From Candidatus Rokuibacteriota bacterium (GTDB lineage Bacteria; Methylomirabilota; Methylomirabilia; Rokubacteriales; CSP1-6): DNA of 9,599 nucleotides. The DNA lies in the NCBI GenBank assembly GCA_016201645.1, contig JACQCL010000206.1, positions 1 to 9,599 of the forward strand, written 5' to 3'. Position numbers and translations under genes: made by a program. The number at the start of each line of letters is the position of its first letter. Within the stretch, counting starts at the first letter, position 1. Below the pieces are notes generated by a model. The model worked only from the letters and a program-made list of their open reading frames with translations. It was not told the origin of the DNA and made no database searches. This document shows, one piece after another, positions 6,529 to 9,599 of this stretch.

Positions 6529-7080
6529 CTAGACCGTGGGCAGCACGATCCCCTGCTGGCTTTGGTACTTTCCCTGACGGTCAGCGTACGAGACCGCACA
6601 GGTTTCATCGGATTCGAAGAAAAGGACCTGAGCGATCCCCTCGTGGGCGTAGATCTTCGCCGGGAGCGGGGTGGTGTTGGAAATCTCGAGCGTCACGAAT
6701 CCTTCCCACTCCGGCTCGAAGGGAGTCACGTTGGTGATAATCCCGCAGCGGGCGTACGTGGACTTTCCGACGCAAAGGGTCATGACGTTGCGCGGAATCT
6801 TGAAATACTCCACGGACCGCCCCAGAGCGAAAGAGTTCGGCGGGATCACGCACACCTCCCCTTTGAAGTCCACGAACGACCGGGAATCAAAGCCCTTCGG
6901 ATCGACGATCGTCGTGTTGATGTTCGTGAAGATCTTGAACTCGTCGGCGATCCGAATGTCGTACCCGTAGGACGACAGGCCATAAGAGATCACGCCCTTG
7001 CGGACCTGGCGCTCTTCGAAGGGTACAATCATCCCCTTCTCGAGGGCCATCCGCTTGATCCACCGATCGCTCTTGATCAC
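6529..7080 (-). CDS. dcd: dCTP deaminase
   Basis: 183 residues from a GTG (7078-7080), a normal length for the family. The protein begins MIKSDRWIKRMALEKGMI, the usual start of this bacterial Dcd branch, and has YGYDIR at 38-43. It carries the active-site motif GKSTYARCG (105-113) with the conserved Ser107 and Arg111, and LEISNTTPLPAKIY at 131-144 with the likely catalytic Glu132. The tail contains the nucleotide-covering GKYQSQQG (170-177). It should form a homotrimer that deaminates dCTP to dUTP and ammonia, feeding dTMP synthesis; a bifunctional deaminase/dUTPase cannot be excluded from sequence alone. The open frame runs on upstream to about 7512, but that part overlaps a promoter and another gene and has no family similarity. 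No other start codon exists in frame between the promoter and this GTG. It heads the dcd-pup-fmdB unit. Confidence 0.95.
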   Translation of the reverse strand: MIKSDRWIKRMALEKGMIVPFEERQVRKGVISYGLSSYGYDIRIADEFKIFTNINTTIVDPKGFDSRSFVDFKGEVCVIPPNSFALGRSVEYFKIPRNVMTLCVGKSTYARCGIITNVTPFEPEWEGFVTLEISNTTPLPAKIYAHEGIAQVLFFESDETCAVSYADRQGKYQSQQGIVLPTV

Positions 7081-7110
7081 GGACCGTCGGGCCTTTCCCT
7101 CACCTGACCC

Positions 7111-7140
7111 ATGGTACCCTTCCCGCGGAGAACGAGTCAA
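7111..7140 (-). promoter_or_regulatory. Candidate sigma70-type promoter of dcd-pup-fmdB
   Basis: On the minus strand TTGACT (7135-7140) and TACCAT (7111-7116) are separated by 18 bases. They match the -35 box at 5 of 6 and the -10 box at 4 of 6 positions. Transcription would start near 7104, giving a leader of about 24 bases before the dcd GTG. This supports the short start of dcd and a three-gene transcript ending at the terminator near 6021. Confidence 0.55.
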
Positions 7141-7246
7141 GTCTGCCGGGCCTTCCTCAGCGAGCAGGAATCGCTCCGGCGCGGCGAATCGAGGCCGACG
7201 GAAGGACAGGGAACGCCCGGGATCCTTCGGTGACGTGCGGGCGAGC

Positions 7247-7576
7247 CTAGGGCTCGAGGAGCATCGGGCTGCGCTGACCGGCGCGCCCTCCGCGCTTGGC
7301 GTAACAGTCGCGACAATAGACCGGCTTGCCCGGAGTGGGCTTGAAAGGAACCTGGGTATCTTTGCCGCAGGCGGAACATACGGCGGCGAAGAGCGGCCGG
7401 TCTCCCGATGTGGCGCCCTGCCCCTGCCCGCCCGATCGCCGGGATCCACGGCAGTCCTTGCAGCGCGAAGGCTGATGTTGAAATCCCTTCTCGGCGTAAA
7501 ACGCCTGCTCACCCGCCGCGAAGAGAAACTCCTTCCCGCACTCCCTGCACGTCAGCACCTTATCCTGAAATTCCAT
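7247..7576 (-). CDS. Small protein with two CxxC/CxxC zinc ribbons
   Basis: 109 residues from the ATG at 7574-7576, which has GAGAGG six bases upstream; an in-frame TTG six codons earlier is less likely. There are two four-Cys zinc sites. The first is C10/C13 with C39/C42, in the pattern CRECGKEFLFAAGEQAFY ... KGF ... PSRCKDCR, known from the probable zinc-ribbon domain family (zf-trcl type). The second is C67/C70 with C88/C91, in CSACGKDTQVPFKPTPGKPVYCRDC. A Gly/Ser/Arg-rich linker (43-60) separates them. The function of this family is not established; the sequence suggests nucleic-acid or protein binding rather than catalysis. The gene stands alone: a long leader with its own candidate promoter lies upstream, and the dcd promoter lies downstream. 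No clear terminator follows the stop. Confidence 0.85.
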   Translation of the reverse strand: MEFQDKVLTCRECGKEFLFAAGEQAFYAEKGFQHQPSRCKDCRGSRRSGGQGQGATSGDRPLFAAVCSACGKDTQVPFKPTPGKPVYCRDCYAKRGGRAGQRSPMLLEP

Positions 7577-7641
7577 CCGCGTCCTCTCCCTCAAAGATCA
7601 GGGGTTCCATGTCGCTGGGGACCGACGGCGATGATCGACTC

Positions 7642-7652
7642 TCACCTCCTTA
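7642..7652 (-). promoter_or_regulatory. Orphan full-length Shine-Dalgarno sequence
   Basis: The minus strand reads TAAGGAGGTGA, complementary to essentially the whole 16S rRNA anti-Shine-Dalgarno tail, stronger than any ribosome binding site used in this window. It is 65 bases upstream of the zinc-ribbon ATG, too far to serve it directly, and no standard start codon is 4-13 bases downstream. It may be a ribosome standby site, part of a regulatory switch, or chance. Confidence 0.4.
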
Positions 7653-7854
7653 CAACCGGCTTCAGCCGAGACAGATGCCATTTCGGGGCCATTCGATCCA
7701 CGGGGGCGCCCGAGCGCGCCCGCGACGGGACGCCTCAAGGGGAGGACACGGTCAGACACAGAGGCTTGGAGGGGCGAGGCGTGCGCCAAAACACATGAGC
7801 ACGAATACCGGAGAGTGGATCGTCCTGTCGTGACGCTCCTGAGACTTTGCCCGA

Positions 7855-7884
7855 ACCTTAGCAGAGCCTCGAACGCTCCGTCAA
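7855..7884 (-). promoter_or_regulatory. Candidate promoter of the zinc-ribbon gene
   Basis: TTGACG (7879-7884) and TAAGGT (7855-7860) on the minus strand are 18 bases apart, just after the thrB stop. The -35 box matches 5 of 6 positions; the -10 box keeps the key T, A and final T only. The spacing equals that of the dcd promoter candidate. It would give a leader of about 270 bases. Confidence 0.4.
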
Positions 7885-7893
7885 GGGCCTTCT

Positions 7894-8820
7894 TCAGGCC
7901 GCTTCCCAGACGGTCCCGACGGGATCCACCCCCAGCACGACCGCGCGCCCGCGGATCCCCGACTCCCTTAGCGCCGACTCCATCGCTCGGGCAACATTGT
8001 CAGCGCCCTTGCCGACGGCAGCGAGGAGCGAAGGACCCGCGCCACTCAGCGCGCAGCCGAGGGATCCCGCCGACCCGGCCGCGGCGGCGACGCGCTCCAT
8101 CCACGGAAAGAGTCCGCCTCGATACGGCTGATGCAGCCGATCCTCCATCGCGACCGTGAGGAGGTCGGCGCGCCCCGCTCCGAGCGCGGCAAGGAGCAGG
8201 CCGAGTCGCTGCAGGTTGAAGACGGCGTCCGCGCGCGAGACGGTCTGGGGGAGTACCGCTCGTGCCTCGGCCGTCGAGCCCTGCACTTCGGGAATCAAGA
8301 CCACCCATTGGATTTCCGCGGGCACCGGGAGCGACAGGGCGAGGACCTTCCTTCCGCTCCAACACGCGACGGTCAACCCCCCCAGGAGGGCGGCCGCCGC
8401 GTTGTCCGGGTGCCCCTCGCCGCCGGCCGCCAGCGCGAGGAGCGTATCGCGGTCCAGCGGACCCCCGAGGAGGGCGTTGGCGCCCACAATCCCGCCGAGC
8501 CACGCCGCAGCGCTCGAGCCAAGCCCCCGGCCTGTCGGAATCCGGTTCACGCAGGCGATCCTGACGCCGCGGAACGGCCGCCCGAGCCGCTCGTAGACCG
8601 ACCGGACACCCCGGACCACCAGGTTCCGCTCGCCCCGGTCCAGATGATCGGCCCCTTCGCCTTCGATGGAGACGGAAATCCCCGCGGCTTCCTCCAGGGT
8701 GACCTCGTTGTGGAGGGCCAGGGCCAGGCCGAGGACGTCAAATCCCGGCCCCAGGTTTGCCGAGGTGGCGGGCACGCGGACGCGGATCCGGGCCGCCGCT
8801 ACAGGCGCTTGAGCAGCCAC
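7894..8820 (-). CDS. thrB: Homoserine kinase (GHMP kinase family)
   Basis: 308 residues from a GTG at 8818-8820, a normal length. The GHMP kinase signatures are all present: RVRVPATSANLGPGFDVLGLAL near the start (about 13-34), the ATP-binding loop PTGRGLGSSAA (95-105), EGHPDN (135-140), and the C-terminal GCALSGAGPS (255-264). The enzyme phosphorylates homoserine to O-phosphohomoserine in the cytoplasm, the step before threonine synthase. The open frame extends upstream through ccdA, but that part is the shadow of ccdA; the first in-frame start that leaves an intact kinase N-terminus is this GTG. It overlaps the end of ccdA by 22 bases and has no visible ribosome binding site, so it is probably translated by coupling to ccdA. 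No other threonine-pathway gene is in the window. Confidence 0.93.
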   Translation of the reverse strand: MAAQAPVAAARIRVRVPATSANLGPGFDVLGLALALHNEVTLEEAAGISVSIEGEGADHLDRGERNLVVRGVRSVYERLGRPFRGVRIACVNRIPTGRGLGSSAAAWLGGIVGANALLGGPLDRDTLLALAAGGEGHPDNAAAALLGGLTVACWSGRKVLALSLPVPAEIQWVVLIPEVQGSTAEARAVLPQTVSRADAVFNLQRLGLLLAALGAGRADLLTVAMEDRLHQPYRGGLFPWMERVAAAAGSAGSLGCALSGAGPSLLAAVGKGADNVARAMESALRESGIRGRAVVLGVDPVGTVWEAA

Positions 8821-9548
8821 GCTGGCGTGAGGCTGATTGCGTAAGAGTTCAGGACGACGAAGTAATTGGTGACGACGAGCAGCCCCACCACGACCAGGAG
8901 AACGCCCGCCGCGCGCTCGACGACGGGCATCACGGCCCGGTAGCGCTTGAAGAAGTTGAGGAACCCCCCCAGGGCCAGGGAAGAGAGAAAGAACGGCACG
9001 GCCAGCCCTGTCGAGTACGCGAGCAGCAGCCCGATCCCCTTCCCCACGGTCTCGGCGGTTCCGGCCAGAGAAAGGATGGAGCCGAGGATGGGGCCCACGC
9101 ACGGAGTCCAGCCGATCGCGAAGGTCACCCCCACGGCGAAGGTGCCGATGTATCCGGCAGGTTTTGTCCTGAGCCCGAGTTGCCGGGTGCGGTCGAAGAT
9201 TCCGATGCGCAGGAGGCCGGTAATGTAGAGGCCGAAGACAATGATGAGGAGGCCGCCGCCCATCCGAATCCACTCCCGGTAATCGAGGAGGAACTGTCCC
9301 GCGGCGCTGAAGGAGGCGCCCAGCGCGATGAACACGAGCGAGAAGCCGACGATGAACGTCAGGGAATGAAGCATGACCCGGCGCCGCGACCCCGCCGTCA
9401 CGTCGCGGGCGAGGCGATCCACCGACATCCCGGTGATAAACGAGAGATAGGAGGGGAACAGGGGGAGCACGCAGGGGGAGAGGAAGGACAAGAGTCCCGC
9501 GCCGAAGGCGACGACCACGCCGAGAGATTCCCCGAGGCTCACGGACAC
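8799..9548 (-). CDS. ccdA: Cytochrome c biogenesis protein CcdA
   Basis: 249 residues with about six membrane segments (roughly 10-35, 60-82, 93-113, 133-158, 170-195, 208-228), the standard CcdA size and topology. The two redox cysteines lie in the family motifs: C26 in LSPCVLPLFPSYLSF and C150 in GWTPCVGPILGSIL. CcdA moves reducing equivalents from cytoplasmic thioredoxin across the membrane to extracytoplasmic thiol-disulfide proteins used in haem attachment to cytochrome c. The start is a GTG at 9546-9548; an overlapping ATG two bases upstream is in another frame and stops after three codons. The ribosome binding site is weak. The preceding gene ends 10 bases upstream and could be a thioredoxin-like partner, but too little of it is present to tell. 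The end of ccdA overlaps thrB. Confidence 0.95.
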   Translation of the reverse strand: MSVSLGESLGVVVAFGAGLLSFLSPCVLPLFPSYLSFITGMSVDRLARDVTAGSRRRVMLHSLTFIVGFSLVFIALGASFSAAGQFLLDYREWIRMGGGLLIIVFGLYITGLLRIGIFDRTRQLGLRTKPAGYIGTFAVGVTFAIGWTPCVGPILGSILSLAGTAETVGKGIGLLLAYSTGLAVPFFLSSLALGGFLNFFKRYRAVMPVVERAAGVLLVVVGLLVVTNYFVVLNSYAISLTPAWLLKRL

Positions 9549-9558
9549 ATGCCGCTCG

Positions 9559-9599
9559 CTATTGCAGAAGGGATTCGATCAGGGCGTGGGCGGCCTTAC
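9559..9599 (-). CDS. C-terminal end of an unidentified upstream gene (partial)
   Basis: The minus strand has an open frame entering from the window edge that encodes KAAHALIESLLQ and stops at TAG (9559-9561), 10 bases before the ccdA start. The helical end and tight spacing fit an upstream operon partner. Genes before ccdA are often thioredoxin-like TlpA/ResA proteins, but twelve residues cannot identify it. Confidence 0.4.
   Translation of the reverse strand, partial: KAAHALIESLLQ

Larger units (their letters stand above)
7577..7893 (-). other. 317-base non-coding stretch: leader of the zinc-ribbon gene
   Basis: I see no convincing gene, tRNA or known riboswitch here on either strand. If the promoter at 7855-7884 is real, most of it is a leader of about 270 bases. 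It contains a perfect 6-base-pair GC stem (GGGCGC/GCGCCC, 7704-7721), a small CGGC-TGAA-GCCG hairpin (7657-7668) and then TAAGGAGGTGA (7642-7652), a full Shine-Dalgarno sequence. No ATG, GTG or TTG lies at a suitable distance after it. The next ATG (7608-7610) opens a 16-codon frame that runs into the start of the zinc-ribbon gene. Confidence 0.5.

Noticed and set aside
7081..7512. N-terminal extension of the dcd open frame
   Set aside because: It lacks similarity to Dcd, overlaps the zinc-ribbon gene in another frame and crosses the candidate dcd promoter.
7642..7652. Plus-strand TCACCTCCTTA resembling the 3' end of 16S rRNA
   Set aside because: Only these bases match; the preceding helix-45 sequence is absent, so it is not a rRNA fragment.
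7598..7789. Minus-strand open frame of 63 codons in the leader of the zinc-ribbon gene
   Set aside because: The orphan Shine-Dalgarno site lies inside it rather than before it, and the translation shows no recognisable pattern.
7826..7870. Plus-strand sequence resembling a TPP riboswitch (CTGAGA ... GAACCT)
   Set aside because: The rest of the consensus and a paired helix are missing, and no plus-strand gene follows.
8821..9273. N-terminal extension of the thrB open frame
   Set aside because: It is the shadow of ccdA, which has complete family motifs in its own frame; homoserine kinases begin near the VRVPATSANLGPGFD motif.
1..9599. CRISPR arrays, insertion sequences, tRNA genes or phage genes
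   Set aside because: No spaced repeats, terminal inverted repeats, transposase motifs or tRNA-like sequences were seen; the window looks like ordinary chromosome.

Overview
The window reads as chromosomal DNA of a GC-rich, free-living, non-actinobacterial bacterium. All ten recognised genes lie on the minus strand, so gene order below runs from high to low coordinates. The most telling taxonomic clue is a clear prokaryotic ubiquitin-like protein (Pup) gene combined with a two-subunit indolepyruvate:ferredoxin oxidoreductase whose beta subunit has a long C-terminal extension. Pup outside Actinobacteria is known from Nitrospirota and some related or candidate phyla. My guess is Methylomirabilota/Rokubacteria or Nitrospirota. 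That is inference from gene content only.

Region 1 (9599-7894): the last codons of an unidentified gene, then ccdA (thiol-reductant transporter of cytochrome c maturation), then thrB (homoserine kinase), which overlaps the end of ccdA by 22 bases. Region 2 (7893-7247): a 317-base non-coding stretch with a candidate promoter and a structured leader containing a full-length Shine-Dalgarno sequence that serves no visible start codon, followed by a small double zinc-ribbon protein. Region 3 (7246-6022): a good sigma70-like promoter, then dcd (dCTP deaminase), pup and an FmdB-type zinc-ribbon protein, closed by a clean intrinsic terminator.

Region 4 (5981-1): a tight four-gene unit with gaps of 24, 10 and 10 bases. 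It encodes IorA, IorB, a membrane-anchored sulfite-oxidase-family molybdopterin oxidoreductase with an internal twin-arginine motif, and a LysR-type regulator cut off by the window edge. IorAB should oxidise aryl-2-oxoacids to aryl-acyl-CoA and reduce ferredoxin in the cytoplasm. The molybdoenzyme should work on the outer face of the membrane, and the LysR protein probably controls the unit. A link between the two enzymes is suggested only by their arrangement.

The most interesting items are the pup gene placed with dcd and fmdB with no proteasome gene in sight, the ior-molybdoenzyme-lysR unit, the Asp-for-Cys change in the first FeS motif of IorA, and the long leader with its orphan Shine-Dalgarno sequence.
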